Of a stretch of 64,000 nt of DNA, positions 24,173 to 36,558 are shown piece by piece. The notes below the pieces were generated by a model, which searched no databases, was not told where the DNA came from, and saw only the letters and a list, made by a program, of their open reading frames with translations. How positions within the stretch are numbered: position 1 is the stretch's first letter; each line of letters opens with the position of its first letter. Position numbers and translations under genes: made by a program. The stretch covers positions 7,812,001 to 7,876,000 of the forward strand of contig JANTQA010000057.1 of assembly GCA_027625915.1 (NCBI GenBank), written 5' to 3'. This stretch comes from Anaeramoeba flamelloides. Its lineage: Eukaryota > Metamonada > Anaeramoebidae.

Positions 24173-25393
24173 AAAGACAAAAAGTTTTGTCCTGGCAGCT
24201 TACTTGATAAAAAAACAAAAACTAAAAAATTGGACATCAAAATACTTTATTTTTTCATTAAATAAAAAGAGACGAATTTGTCTTTTTTGATTTTCTTTTT
24301 CTTGAAAAAATTACAATCCTAATGGTAACTAATGAAGAGAGGTTTAAAGAGTTATTTGAGTAGCATTTAAATTTCTTTTTTATTTTCTGTTTGAAGAAGA
24401 TCCAATATTTTCAAAACGAATAATACACAGCGCCACATGGAAATTAACCAATTGTTTTTTTTTTTTCGAATATTTCTTCCAATGGTTTATGTTTCGATAA
24501 AAAGCATTCTTACAAGTTTTTTTTTTGATCGACAAATTCGGCTTTTTTTTCATTTCATTTTTTTTTGCTTTTCTGAATCAAGACCAATGAACTAACGTCT
24601 CAATTAACAGTGCATATCTCTTCCCACATTTGAATTATTATTCAATTTCTTTTATTTTCTCTATTTGTTGTTCATTGTAAAAGTTATTTCTTTTTATTCT
24701 ACATTTTACTTTTCCTTCAAAAAAATAACAAAAAAGGAATAGTTATTTTAATCAAAAGTAAAAAAAATGAAAACACAAAGATTTTTTTTCAACCTTTTAT
24801 ATTAGTTTGTAACAAGAGAGCCACAAGAATTTTTCAAATTTTTAATTGTGGCTTAGAATCACGTAAAAAGAATTAAAAAATCCTGTTTTATTCTTTTAAA
24901 TCTACTATCCAAATACTTTTTTTTTCTCAAAATCATCACTTCTCTAAATACTCAGAACCAAAAGAGAACCCCATTTAAACACTTCTTTTCACTTTTGTAA
25001 CTCTCAAGATTTTTTTTTTGAGTTATCAAAAATTTTGACTCAACTTTTTAAATGAAAAACAGAAAATTAATTTGACAAACTTGAAATTATTATTTAGAAC
25101 ACTTTCCTTTTGTTTAGACCTAATTTTAAAATTTTATCAAGAATATTTATACTGTTTTTTGAGATACACTTAAAATCCACCCACAGGCAGTACTAGCCAT
25201 GAATACAATTTTTACTGAAGTAATATCGCTAATACTTTGTAAAGTGGGATATCCACTTTTCTTTTCATTTTTTGGATTTTTTTTCCGTGGAAAGACATAA
25301 CTAGAATATTATTTTAGGGATTAATAACTATTATTTATTTATTTTTTACCACAAAGGCAATATAACACTCGTTTTCACAAAGATTCGATTATA

Positions 25394-25924
25394 AACCCCA
25401 TTTCAAAATTTTTAACACACCAAAATTCGATTTGTGAAAAAAAAAACTTATTTAATCAATTCAAGAAGATTTACCAATTTAGAACCATTCACTAATTGAA
25501 ATGTTAACACTTGTTTATAAATTACAATACTCACAAAACAATAAATAAATAATTATCAATACAAATAAATCATGGGTATGTTAAAAATTTTGGAGAGAGC
25601 AAAACAAAAAAATACATTAGTAAATTTGTAAAAATTCTATTAGGAATATTGATCGAACAAATGGTTAGATACTACCAACTAATTTTATTTGAGTTCTTTT
25701 ATTTGGAACAACTCAACGATAACCTAATATCAATGGTTGAAAACAATTTTGATCGAACGAAACAAATTACGTAATTCAAACAATGAAATGAAAACAAAAA
25801 CTAAAAGATGAAAAAATGCTTTTCATATTTTACAAAAATCAAAATTATTTCCAATTTCAATGAAATTGTATTATTGTGATTGTTTGGAACATTTTAGCTG
25901 TGTGGAAAATTTTGAATTTTAGTT
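25394..25924. mobile_element. MITE family C, copy C1
   Basis: About 531 bp between TA dinucleotides, starting AACCCCATTTCAAAATTTT and ending AAAATTTTGAATTTTAGTT. The ends are an imperfect inverted repeat of about 25 bp. Family landmarks are ACAATAAATAAATAATTATC, GAGAGAGCAAAACAAAAAAA, ATTTGAGTTCTTTTATTT, GAAATGAAAACAAAAACTAA and TGAAATTGTATTATTG. No coding frame. Confidence 0.75.
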
Positions 25925-26520
25925 TACTTGATAAGTAAACCACTTTATCAACTTGAAGAAATTATCATTTTTATAAGAATTTCATTTTTTACATTTAATT
26001 TCCAGTAAAAAAGATCGGGGGTTTACATAACATTTGAAAAATTACAAAATGCAAAAAATTTAAAATTTTTAGGAATATTATTGTACTCATTTAGTAATTT
26101 TTCTCATGTTAGACTTTAAGCAATTTTTAATTGATCTTGTAACATTAAGAAATTCTTATGTAGCCCATTTTTAAAAATTAAATTATCAATTAACAATGAT
26201 AATCAAATGCTTAAAAGCATATCTTTACAAAAAAATTACATATTTTGACAAATAAATCTCATTAAAAAGGTTTAATGTTTACCTTACATTTGAAAACTTT
26301 TTAATTACAGATCTTTAGATTTTTTAGATCTTTGGATTTTTTGGATCTTTGACCTTTTTTTTTTTATTGAAGACTCTCTATAAAAAAAATTTGAAACAAA
26401 TTATAAATTAAATTTTCACTTATACTTTTCAACTAAAATATTTTTACTCTTTTTTTATTTTTATTTTCAAAATTTCCTTTCTTTCTTTTAATCTGTTGTT
26501 TATAATTATTTTCCAATTAG

Positions 26521-28554
26521 ATTATTTGGGCAAGTTTAGTAAAATTACTTGGCGATCCAAAAAGTATTAATTTAATATCAAAAATGTTTTTAGTATTGTT
26601 TGCAAAAAAAATTGTAAGTATTTATTATTTCACATTTTATTTTCTCTTTAACACCTACTCTATTCATCATTATTATTATTATTATTATTTTATCAACATT
26701 AATATTAAATATTATAATTTTTAGAAATATCATTTTTTTTCCAATTTATTTGTTGAAAAATATTTAGAAATATTATCAGACGAAAATATTCAAATTGAAA
26801 TCGATTTTCAACTTTTGAAAATTTATTCAATTATTTTTTTGAATGACTTGAAAAAAAATAAAAAAAAATTTAATAATACTGTAAAACTATTAAACAAATT
26901 TATTATTTCAACTTCAGATAATATCTGGATTGAAAAAAGTTTTTCAAAATTGTTTCAATATTTAATCGAAATATTTTATATAAAAGAGCCAAATAAATGC
27001 ATAGAATTTTTAAAAAATTCTAATTCAAAACAAATTTTTATTGATCGTATCACACCATTTTTACAAAATTTTTATTTACATATTAAATTGATTTTTAATG
27101 AATTTGACGAAGATAATACCATTGGAAAAGAAACACAGATAAAAATGGAAACACATACAGAAAAGGGGAAAGGGAAAGAAACAGAAAAAAAAATTAAAAA
27201 AGAAAAAGAAATGAAACAAAAAATTGAAATTAAACAAGACAAAAAAATGAAACAAAAAAAAGAAATGAAACAAGAAATTGAAATTAAAAATGAAAAAGAA
27301 ATCGAAAAATATGAAGAAAAAAAAAAATTTCCAATTTTACAAAAAAACCTAAAAAAACCACAAAAAGAAAATTATTTGCATAATAAAATAAATAATTTAA
27401 ATTACATGGATACTGAAACTGGGACTGATACTGAAATTGAAAAAGAAATCCAAGAAATCGAAAACAAATTAAAAAAAAAAGAAAAGAGAAAAAAAAACAA
27501 AGAAAATTATGAAAAACCGAGATATGAAATAATGGATCAATTTTTCCATTTAACAAAGGATTATCCAAAAAGTATTAATGAGTTTACCCATTCCAAAAAG
27601 ATCTTTTTTAATGGAATTTTTCTTCATGAAACGGATCGATTTAAAGAATTAAATTCTAAGGAAAGGAATGAGATAATTTTACAGAATTTGATTAATTTAC
27701 AAAAAAAGTATTATTATGAACGATATTTAAGATATTGCGAAAAAAAAAATAATGAACTATTAAGAAATAAAGCAAAAAAAATTGAAAAAAAAAACTCAGA
27801 ATATCAATTAATAAAAAACGAATTAAAAAATAAAAAATTAGAAATTCATAAAAAAAAAATCGAAATATTACAAATTATGGAAAATATTGAAAATAAACAA
27901 AAAAACGATCGAAAATTAAGAAATAACAATTTAAATTTCTTAAAAAAATCATTATTTGAAAGTAAAAAAATAAATACAAAATATAATTCGATGAAAAAAC
28001 AACGAAATGAATATTTTGAAAATATTAGTGAGCTTTCAACAAAAATTGAAATAATTAAAAATCGAAATAACAATTTACAAATTGAATTTGTTGATTTCCA
28101 AGAAAAATCAGAACAATTAAATAATTATGAAGAAAAAAATAAAATACTAACCCAGCAATTATGCCTATGGGAACATTACCAAAAATTGTTCCCCTCTTTA
28201 ATATATAGCTATGAAGAGCTAATGGACCAAATCACTTTGAAAAAACAAGAAATATCTGACCTCAAGCAATACTTGAAAAGGCAAAATGTTTTATTTGCTG
28301 AAAAGGAAAACCAATATGAAATTAAAATGAAATCGAGAGACCAAATTCACATTTCAAACGAGAAGTTAGAAAAAAAATTGAAATCAGCTAGAGAAAATCT
28401 TGCACATCTCAAAAACGATAGAAGACACAAACTTTTAACTTCAAAACAACATTTCAAACAACTTATCAAAGAAAATTTGGCTCATAAAAAAACTATCGAA
28501 ACTTTTCAAGCGAAAATTGAAATGATACAAAGTAATAGAAATTCGAAAAAATAA
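26521..28554 (+). CDS. coiled-coil protein, two 3' exons
   Basis: Exon 26521-26613 (31 codons, begins IIWASLVKLLGDPKSINLIS) follows the acceptor TTCCAATTAG and ends at GTAAGT. After a 111-base intron, exon 26725-28554 continues in phase 0 for 609 residues to a TAA. The first part is helical and hydrophobic (for example KYHFFSNLFVEKYLEILSDE). Then comes a Lys/Glu/Thr low-complexity block at about 27120-27510, and the last ~320 residues are long Lys/Glu-rich coiled coil. The C-terminal third (27550-28550) has more balanced codons and probably the conserved function. I do not recognise the family. The 5' end is uncertain: the favoured upstream exon is 20228-20806, and the alternative is a mini-exon from an ATG at 26106 (MLDFKQFLIDL, donor at 26139). 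Both fit phase 0. The opposite-strand Phe-rich frames are shadows of the Lys codons. Confidence 0.62.
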
Positions 28555-28914
28555 TTTTTTATTTGTTTGTTCATTAATTATTAAATTTTTTATTAAAATT
28601 AAACATTCTCAAAAAAATAATTTTTTTTTTATTTTTTTAGTTTTTTTTTTTTTTTTTGGATCAATATTGTTTTTTAGAACAAATTTTGTATATTTAAAAA
28701 TTATTTTTTTTTTTTTTTTATGATTTGGTTTTCTGATCTTATCTAGAAAAGATTTTGTAATGGGTAGATAGTTGTTAAAATGTACTTTTTTTTTTTTTGT
28801 TAAAGTTTATTTTCATGTTGAAAAAAATATTTTAGGGAACTGGATTGTATACACCTTTGTTACTGAGGGATTTGAACTATTAGAATAGATTAAGTTAAAT
28901 TATGAATCAAAATA

Positions 28915-29651
28915 AACTAAAATTCAAAATTTTCCACATTGTTAAAACTGTTTAAAAAAATGCAATAATACAATTTCATTCAAATTAGAAATAATTTTGA
29001 TTTTTGAAATTTTCGAAAATCATTTTTTGATCTTTTTAGTTTTTTGTTTTCAATTTCATTTTTTGAATTACCTAAATTGTTCGGGTTCTTTGATCAAAAT
29101 TTTAATAAACGCTTGATATTGGGCTAAATTTGGGTTGTTTTCAATTAGAAGAACTCAAAAAAAAATCTTCAAGGGTATCTAACCTTTTATATATCAATAT
29201 CCCCAATAGAATTTAAACAAATTCACTACAGTCAGTTCCACTTTTAAGATATAAACTTTCAACGAAATTTAAGGTACAAAAACCTCAAATTAAGGCACAA
29301 AATTTATAATTTTTTTTTATACAATTTATTTTACTAGAATCTGAATTTTATGTAGTAATGCAAGATTTTTTTGTGTCTTAAATTTCGTTTGGAGTTTGTG
29401 CCTTAAAAGCGGAACTTACTATTATGTATTTTGTTGTTTTTTTCTCTCCCCGAAATTTTTAACACGTCGGCAATTTATTATTATTGATAATTATTTATTT
29501 ATATATTTTATGAGTATTGTTATTTATAAACAATTGTTAATATTTTAATTCTGAATGGTCCTAATTTGGTATTTCTTCTTGAATTAATTAAAAACTATTT
29601 TTGTTTTTCAAGAATTAAATTTAGGTGTGTTAAAAATTTTGAATTGGGGTT
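28915..29651. mobile_element. MITE family C, copy C2, split by A5
   Basis: A family C element, inverted relative to C1. It starts AACTAAAATTCAAAATTTTC after TA and ends AATTGGGGTT before TA. It is interrupted by a complete family A element at 29229-29424. Removing that element restores the C consensus around AAATTTACTAATGTATTTT, as seen in C7. Confidence 0.75.
29229..29424. mobile_element. MITE family A, copy A5, nested in C2
   Basis: Starts CAGTCAGTTCCACTTTTAAG after a TA and ends TTGTGCCTTAAAAGCGGAAC plus a decayed terminus. About 196 bp with the usual inverted AAGGYACAAA blocks. It was inserted at a TA of a family C element, so it is younger than C2. Confidence 0.82.
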
Positions 29652-30388
29652 TAGTTCAGTTTATTTTTGATAAATGATATAAATAAATTTAAAATTTGGT
29701 ATAGAATTAAATTTTACAAAGATCTTATATACATTCCTTTTTTTTTTGAAAAGGTAAAAGAAAATTTTGTAATCTTTAGTGTTTTATTAATATTTACAAA
29801 AAAATATTCTCTTATTTTTGGAAATAGAAATATAAAAACAATGATTTTCTTCTAGGTTAGGCTAAACAATGACAAAAAATAACATAGTTACAAAGTTATT
29901 ATTTAATTAGATTATACTTTAGATCAACTTCTTAAAACCTAATTACTCTTTCAATTTTGAGTATTTTTAAATTTTGAATTGTACTTTTTTGTTATTCAAA
30001 ATAGTTTTTCGGATGAGTGTGAGAGTTTTTAAATATTAAAATTAGAAGAGTTGTGGGATAAATCAAATTAGTAAATTTTATGTACATCATGTATAGAAGA
30101 TTAGACTAATTTTCAAAAAAGTGATAATTAAAAGAGTCTTATAAACACCTGACTCTTCGAATTTGTATGTTTTTAACAGACAATAATAATAAAAAATATC
30201 TGTTGAGAATATATAGATCAAAATGATCAATTTGCTTGAGTTTGGTAATTTAAAGACGATTTTAAATAATTCTGTATAAGTGATACATTTTCAAAACTAT
30301 TAAAAAAATTGGTAGAATTTATTAAATTTTTATTTATTTCAAAGAAATATTGTAAATATATTAGTTTGTTTTTTTTTTTTTTTTTTTT

Positions 30389-30622
30389 TTAATTATTGGT
30401 ATTAATTAACCCATTTATAACAATAATCTCTTGCATTTTTGTTAATTTCTCAAAAATAAGTGAATTATAATTCGATCGAGGTGATATTAAAAATATCAAC
30501 AATAGAGAATTATAATCAGTATAGTTTTTTTTTGAATTCATCAAAATATCACCGGAAAAATATTTCTTACCTGAAATATCAGAAAAAATTCTTACCATTC
30601 CCAATCCTAATTGAAATAACAT
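30389..30622 (-). CDS. hypothetical 77-residue protein
   Basis: Runs from an ATG at 30622 to a TAA at 30389. The peptide begins MLFQLGLGMVRIFSDISGKK and later contains LISPRSNYNSLIFEKLTKMQ, and its residue mix is more balanced than in chance frames here. Two GTAAGA sites lie early in the frame, so it might be partly intronic. No family is recognised. Support is only length and composition. Confidence 0.3.
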   Translation of the reverse strand: MLFQLGLGMVRIFSDISGKKYFSGDILMNSKKNYTDYNSLLLIFLISPRSNYNSLIFEKLTKMQEIIVINGLINTNN

Positions 30623-31269
30623 AATTTTATTATTATGACTACAACTTATATATTTTTTTTCTATTATTTCTATTTTTTTCTCAATTTTTATTTATATTTT
30701 AAAATAATAACATAATTCTTTAAAGTGGGTATTTAATTCTTATTTGAATATTTAAACTGTTTAAAACTTCTAAAAATTATATATTGATAGATATTGTATA
30801 AATAGAACAAAAAAAAAATATAATTGAAAAGGATTAACTTTCCTTACTGATAACATCGGAATTAAATTATGTCATGATTGGGTGTAATTCATATTAACCC
30901 ATCCAGAACCCAAAAATCACCAAAACACGGTTTTTTAAATTAGTGCAAAAAGATAGTCTCTTCAATTAAAAAAACCCTTCAATTTGTAAAAAAAAAAAAC
31001 AAGAGATGAGAAATATATATAAATATATATTTCGAGACTGTTTTTAAGATGAACCAGTAATATTATAATTTTAAATTTGTATAATATATTTCTTCTAATT
31101 GTCTCAAAATGTCACTAAAGTTGGTATAAATTTTTTTTTTTCAAAAAAAAATTCAATCAATTAATTCAGAGAATGTTTTAAAAAATTATTTTCAGAGCTT
31201 GGAAATATATAAAAAATACAACGAAACTTGAATTAAAAAATTTGTAAAAATTTAAATTACATTTTTGAA

Positions 31270-31759
31270 AAAAAAAATCTTATAAATTATTATTAAATTT
31301 CAATTACTGAATAGTTCTAAATTGAAATTTCTTCTAGAATCGATTAAATAAATTAATTAACTGAAAAAACAAAAAAATAAACAATTATCAATACTAATAA
31401 ATTATTGGTGTATCGAAAATTTGAGATGAGAGCAAAACAAAAAAAATAGAATATTTGATTTGTTTAAATTCTATTAGTTATATTGATCAATCAAAGGTTA
31501 TATAGTGCTACTAATTATATTTGAGTATTCTATTTTAAACAACTGAACTTAGCATAATATCATTTGTTGAAAAATTTTTTGATTGAATGAAAAAAAAGTT
31601 CTATAATTCAAAAGATGAAATGAAAACAAAAAAAATAAACAGAACAAAAAATGATTTTCATATATTTCAAAAATCAAAATTATTTCCAATTTGAATGAAA
31701 TTGTATTATTGCATTTTTTTAAACAGTTTTAACAATGTGGAAAATTTTGAATTTTAGTT
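31270..31759. mobile_element. MITE family C, copy C3, left end eroded
   Basis: Same orientation as C1. Shared blocks include AATTATCAATACTAATAAAT, GAGATGAGAGCAAAACAAAA, GAAATGAAAACAAAAA and TGGAAAATTTTGAATTTTAG followed by TTTA. The left terminus is not recognisable. Confidence 0.65.
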
Positions 31760-32171
31760 TAGTTCTGTAAAAAAGTAATAAAAACAATCATTCTTTATCT
31801 ATTTGTGTCAAGGTGTAATGACTTGTTATTTTGGTTCTTACCTGATCTATCTTTGACTTAATACTAATTTGAAGAGTAATGAAAAATAGTTCAAAATGAC
31901 AATTTTTTTTTTTTTTCCAAAATAATATGAATTTAAGACCCCAAGAATTAAAACATTTAAAGGACAAGTATTTGAAAAATTGTTTTAAAGGTTGTCAATT
32001 ACAATTTATATTTAGTTTTGGAATTATTTGGAGCTTTTAAACAATTGTTTTTTATCTACAATTAAATAAAAGAGGAATTCAAAATTAAAATTGAAAACAT
32101 AAAAATCAGAATTTTTTTTAAAATGTTTTTCAATTTATTCTTCTATAACTCATAAATTCAGATTTCAGATA

Positions 32172-32312
32172 CAGCGATGTGACTTAAAAAGACCCAGGAA
32201 AAATCAAGAAATACGGCACACAACAAATCCATTAAGGCATAAAATAAATTCGGTCAAAATAAGGCACAATTTTTCTGTCTAAATTTCCAAAATTACTCAT
32301 AATGTAATATTC

Positions 32313-32349
<37 letters not shown>

Positions 32350-32499
32350 AAGAAAAAAACTCAAACTAACTCTGTAATTATTCTTTGAAATTATATCTTG
32401 AAATTGGAAAAGTGCCTTAAATCAAAAATTTGTGCCCTAAAGTGAACAAAGTTTTGTGCCTTATATATTGATTTTTCCTCTGCCTTAAAATGTTACAGG
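32172..32499. mobile_element. MITE related to family A, with (TA)n core
   Basis: A 328-bp element flanked by TA, with diverged inverted ends. The left end has GTGACTTAAAAAGACC then AGGAAAAATCAAG, and the right end has the inverse of AGGAAAAATCAATATATAAG and TTTTAAGGCAG. Repeated AAGGCAC/GTGCCTT motifs tie it loosely to family A. The centre holds a (TA)n run at about 32317-32347. Confidence 0.62.
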
Positions 32500-33360
32500 T
32501 ATGTAGAAAAAAAGAAAAAAAAGAAATTCACCAACATAAAACTATTAAGCAACATAAGAAGTTGAAGATCAATAGGTTAAGAACCGAAATAACATGGCCA
32601 CATCCTACACAAGATAACCTAATTTTCCTATCTCAGGGATTATCAACCTTAAAAATTTTTTGTTTGATTTTTTAATAATAAATAGAAACTCATCAGTATA
32701 AAAATTTCTCAACACATTGTTCGTTGGATCTTTCTAAAGAAATCCATTAAATATTTCATGTTAATTAAAAGATTATTTTAAAGGATAATAGCATTGAAAA
32801 ATAATTGGAAATTATTTTTAATTAGAAAAGGAAAATCAGTTATAAATTGATTGAATCAAAATTAAGAAGAGTTAAATAAAAACCAGACAAAAGCTACACT
32901 AATAAACACTTTAAAATTTGTTTCAGTCTCGGGGTTATTCGTTCATTTCAAGAATTTTTACAAAAAAAAATATCCAATTTTTGGAAAATTTACATTTTTC
33001 CAAGAATTAAAGTTAACTAAATGATAACAAACAAGTCGTCTGATTTTTTTCTCTTTTTGTTTAGTCCAAGATTTATTTTGAGAAACAAAATTAGTTGAAT
33101 TTTTAACCCCAAAACAGTTGTCAAGGTTTGAAGCACATAAGTTTCACAAGAACCCTATTAGTATTTTATTTGAAGAAAATAAAAGTTAGAAATTTTTATA
33201 CCAACTTGCCAGACTAGAAAAAGAAACAGGTGTTTGTCTATTATGAAAATATAAGTAGTCTAACTTTTTCAAATTCAAAAAATACAAAAAGACTTTATAT
33301 TTTTTGCTTTTACCTTTCCTCAAAAATATTGTAAAATTTAAAACTTTGAGTAGGAATTCA

Positions 33361-34749
33361 ATGAATTTTGGAATAATTGACCTCGAATTATTTTTCCCAA
33401 AGGTCTATGTAAGCCAGTCTGATCTTGAAACGTATGACAACGTTCCAAAAGGAAAATACACAATTGGGCTCTTACAGACAAACATGTCGTTCCCGTTAGA
33501 AAACGAGGATTCTGTCTCGCTAGCCTTAAATGCCTTTGATCGGTTGCTTGCAAGAACGAGCCTCGATCCAAATTCCATCGGGAGACTTGAAGTTGGTACG
33601 GAGTCTTCTGTTGACAAGTCAAAATCAATCAAAACACACCTGATGAAGCTGTTCAAAAAATCAGGGAACTATGACGTTCTTGGGGTTGACAACATTAACG
33701 CTTGTTATGGCGCCACAGCTGCACTTTTCAATGCGCTAAGTTGGTGCCACTCGCCCTTTTATGATGGAAGGTATGCAGTTGTTGTCTCTACTGACATTGC
33801 CATCTATGAAAAGGGCCCCGCAAGGCCAACAGGTGGATGTGGAGCCATTGCCATGATCATTGGCCCAGACGCACCGATCGTTCTTGAAAATGGGCATGGC
33901 TATTGCTCAAGTTTTTTCTCCCATGACTGGGACTTTTATAAGCCCAAAATGAGTTCGGAGTTCCCAACTGTCGATGGCAAGCTGAGTATTACGTTGTACC
34001 TTAAGGCAATCGACTACTGTTATACTGGGTTTAAAAAACGTTTTGCCTTGGCAAACAACACAAAACAAAACGAAAAAAAGAATATCGAGATCGAAAATGA
34101 AAAAAAGACTACTGAGCAGCGTCAATTTGATTTGTCAATGACTGACTTTGCTATATTCCATTCGCCATTTAACAAAATGGTTGTCAAGTCGTGGGCTCGA
34201 ATCAAATATAATGATTGGTTTGACAATAACGAAATCATTGAAGGAATAGACGAAGAGCTTCGGAAAAAAAAAAAAAAGGAAACAAGGATCGATCGTAACG
34301 TTGAAAACGCTTTTAGAAACGTTTCCAAACAGTCCTATAAAGAAAAAGTCGAAAAATCTAATTACATTTGTGCTCAATGCGGTAACTTATACACTGGATC
34401 ACTATATGGCGCCTTGATTTCTCTCATCATTGATCAGAAAGAACAAATTACCGGTAAAAAGGTCTTAATGTTTTCATATGGATCAGGTATTGCTTCTTCA
34501 ATGTTCTTATTAAAAGTGAAAAAGTGCCCCACAGAAGCTATCAAATCATGCACCCGAATCCAAGAAATGCTGGACAATAGAGAAAAAATCTCACCTCAAA
34601 TGTATACAAAAATTTTAGATAAAAGAGAAGAAAATCTTTCAAAATTTAATTATAATCCACAATGGAATCCCCAATATATGTGGGATGGGGCTTGGTATTT
34701 AAAACAAATAGACGAAAAGGGTAGAAGGATTTATGAAAAAAATAATTAA
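33361..34749 (+). CDS. hydroxymethylglutaryl-CoA synthase, cytosolic type
   Basis: Condenses acetyl-CoA with acetoacetyl-CoA to HMG-CoA, the second step of the mevalonate pathway to isoprenoids and sterols. It is a single exon of 462 residues from the ATG at 33361 to TAA. The N-terminal HMGCS fold is nearly complete: KYTIGL, the EVGTE motif with catalytic Glu81, NACYGATAA with catalytic Cys115, ARPTGG, FYKP, VDGKLS, and FHSP with catalytic His267. C-terminal landmarks are QCGNLYTGSLYGAL, FSYGSG and the terminal TWYL/DEKGRR-like segment. It is somewhat shorter than animal cytosolic enzymes (~520) because the N-terminal extension and parts of the C-terminal half are short. Two Lys/Glu-rich inserts, near residues 225-250 and 300-310, fall where loops are expected. 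The frame stays open upstream without an ATG, so a short upstream coding exon cannot be excluded. G+C is far above the flanks. Confidence 0.96.
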   Translation: MNFGIIDLELFFPKVYVSQSDLETYDNVPKGKYTIGLLQTNMSFPLENEDSVSLALNAFDRLLARTSLDPNSIGRLEVGTESSVDKSKSIKTHLMKLFKKSGNYDVLGVDNINACYGATAALFNALSWCHSPFYDGRYAVVVSTDIAIYEKGPARPTGGCGAIAMIIGPDAPIVLENGHGYCSSFFSHDWDFYKPKMSSEFPTVDGKLSITLYLKAIDYCYTGFKKRFALANNTKQNEKKNIEIENEKKTTEQRQFDLSMTDFAIFHSPFNKMVVKSWARIKYNDWFDNNEIIEGIDEELRKKKKKETRIDRNVENAFRNVSKQSYKEKVEKSNYICAQCGNLYTGSLYGALISLIIDQKEQITGKKVLMFSYGSGIASSMFLLKVKKCPTEAIKSCTRIQEMLDNREKISPQMYTKILDKREENLSKFNYNPQWNPQYMWDGAWYLKQIDEKGRRIYEKNN

Positions 34750-35025
34750 ATTTCTTATTTTTTTAAAGCTTGTGATTTGTTTTTTGAAAATTTCAATTTT
34801 CTCTATTTTTTTGGTTTTGAGTTTTATTTATTAATTTGTTTTATTTTTTCTTTTAATTATTTTTATTAAAGAGAGTCAAGTTAGAAAAAAAAGATCTTCT
34901 AAAAAGATAAATAATCATTAAGAAAATTGAGACTATAAATGTCTTTTAAAATTCAGATAATTATTCGTTAAATAAATCTTGTTGTTAACTTTTTTTCAAT
35001 GAAGGTTCAGCCATATAAGATTGGT

Positions 35026-35232
35026 AATGCTAATTTCAAAAATTGTGATTTCACTTTTTTTTAGTTTTTAGTTTTATTTTTTTTTAATTTTTAAAATAAA
35101 AGGCTTTTATATATTTAGAATGATTTAAAAGTGAATTAAAAATCAGATTTAATAATTCCTTGTTTTTGAATACTAATGGATAATTTTTTTTTCAATTTAT
35201 TATTTCAGATGATTCACAATTTTTGAAATGAT
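35026..35232. mobile_element. MITE family G, copy G2
   Basis: About 207 bp with ends TTTCAAAAATTGTGATTTCA and GATTCACAATTTTTGAAATG. The interior AATGATTTAAAAGTGAATTA matches G1 and G3. The 140 bp upstream (34880-35020) also resembles 40490-40620, so the mobilised unit may be longer. Confidence 0.62.
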
Positions 35233-35511
35233 TTTTAGATATAATCCAAAAAATCAATAGGCGAATAAAAGAAATTGATTAAAAACAAATTTAAATAATA
35301 AACCGTTGATTTGTGATTTTTCATACGGTTCCCAGTTTCGATCAAATTTATTTTTCTCAAAAAAACCAAAAATAAAAGTAGTTGATGGTCTCTAACTATT
35401 TATCGATCAATAGTTATTAATGGAATTTCAATAATTTTACTACCAAATTTTTTATTTTGTTAACACGCAAAAATTTTTGAAAGAAAATTTTTTTCTTTTT
35501 ATTTATAATTA

Positions 35512-36047
35512 AACTTCAAATAAAAAATTTTTTACACAGCAATTTTCAATTTTTGAAAAAAAAATCTTATTTAATCAATTCTAGAAGAAATAGCAGATTA
35601 GAATTATTCACTAATTGTAATGTTAACAATTGTTTATAAATTGCCAAACTCAATAAACAAAAAATAAATAAATATCAATACAAATAAATCCGTAGTGTTT
35701 TAAAAATTTTGGAAAGAGCAAAACAAAAAAATTTTATTGGTAAATTTGATTAAATTCTATTTAGGAATTATTAACTGATCAAAAGTTTAGATATCAACAA
35801 TGAATTTTATTTGTATTCTTCTATTTTAAAGCACCCAAACTTCACATAATATCAAATGCTTCGAAAAAATATTGATTGAATGAAACAGGTTACGGAATTC
35901 AAAAAATGAAATGAAAACAAAAAACTAAAAAAATGAAAAAATGATTTTCATATTTTAGAAAAATAAAAAGTATTTCCTATTTATATGAAATTGTATTATT
36001 GTTTTTCTCTTAACTTTTTTAACTGTGTGGAAAATTTCGAATTTTTG
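35512..36047. mobile_element. MITE family C, copy C4
   Basis: Same orientation as C1, with TAAAC-type left end, ATAAATAAATATCAATACAA, GGAAAGAGCAAAACAAAAAA, GAAATGAAAACAAAAAAC and TGTGTGGAAAATTTCGAATT at the right. Confidence 0.68.
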
Positions 36048-36064
36048 ATTTTTTTTTTTTTTGA

Positions 36065-36207
36065 TTTATGGGGATTATAAATGATAAATAATCGTTAACA
36101 TTGCAATTAATTGGTGATTTTATTTTGGTATTTCCGATATAATTTATTTAATAAGAATATTTTTTCAAAAATTGAATTTGTGTGTTAAAAATTTTTAAAT
36201 TGAAGTT
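36065..36207. mobile_element. MITE family C, fragment C5
   Basis: Terminal ~140 bp of an inverted family C copy (TTTGGTATTTC, TAATTTATTTAATAAGA, TGTGTTAAAAATTTTTAAAT then GTTTA). It abuts C4 tail to tail. Confidence 0.45.
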
Positions 36208-36558
36208 TATTTTAAATGAAAATTCCAAATTTATTTTTTTAAAATTTTGGTGTGTGAAAATTTAAAAAAATGGGCCAACGTTTTTCCGAAGAATAATTCA
36301 ATTCGAAAAAAAATTATATTTTTTTCTGGTAAGGAAAACTTCAGTATTTTGTCAATTATGTTGTACAAAAATTTCATTAAATTATATTTTTAAAAATTTT
36401 GATATTTTTTTTCTTAACAACAAATAAATAATCATCCTTGAGAATTCTATTGATAAAAAAAAAAAAAAAATATATTTTTTTGATATATTTAGTGTGAATT
36501 AACAATAATGTATATAACACTTTATACTTATTCAGAATTATTTTAATTATTTGTGTTT

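Larger units (their letters stand above)
28555..33360. other. intergenic repeat-rich stretch
   Basis: Between the coiled-coil gene and HMG-CoA synthase. It holds C2 with A5 nested in it, a possible small minus-strand gene (30389-30622), C3 and the A-like element at 32172-32499. A plus-strand 61-codon frame from 32490 starts inside that element's terminal repeat. Its later part (32520-32640) is relatively GC-rich and could be an exon, but no link was found. Confidence 0.5.
34750..36558. other. tail-to-tail intergenic region with MITEs
   Basis: Separates the convergent HMG-CoA synthase and hydrolase genes. It contains G2 (35026-35232), C4 (35512-36047) and a C fragment (36065-36207). The 3' ends of both genes are T-rich, and no distinct terminator is recognisable. 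Confidence 0.55.

Noticed and set aside
30597-30621. Apparent 25-base mini-intron (GTAAGA to TTTCAG) in the 77-codon frame
   Set aside because: Removing it gives an immediate stop, so it does not improve the frame.
32490-32675. 61-codon plus-strand frame with an ATG
   Set aside because: The ATG lies inside the right terminal repeat of the element at 32172-32499, so the start is not genuine. The later part is left open as a weak exon candidate.
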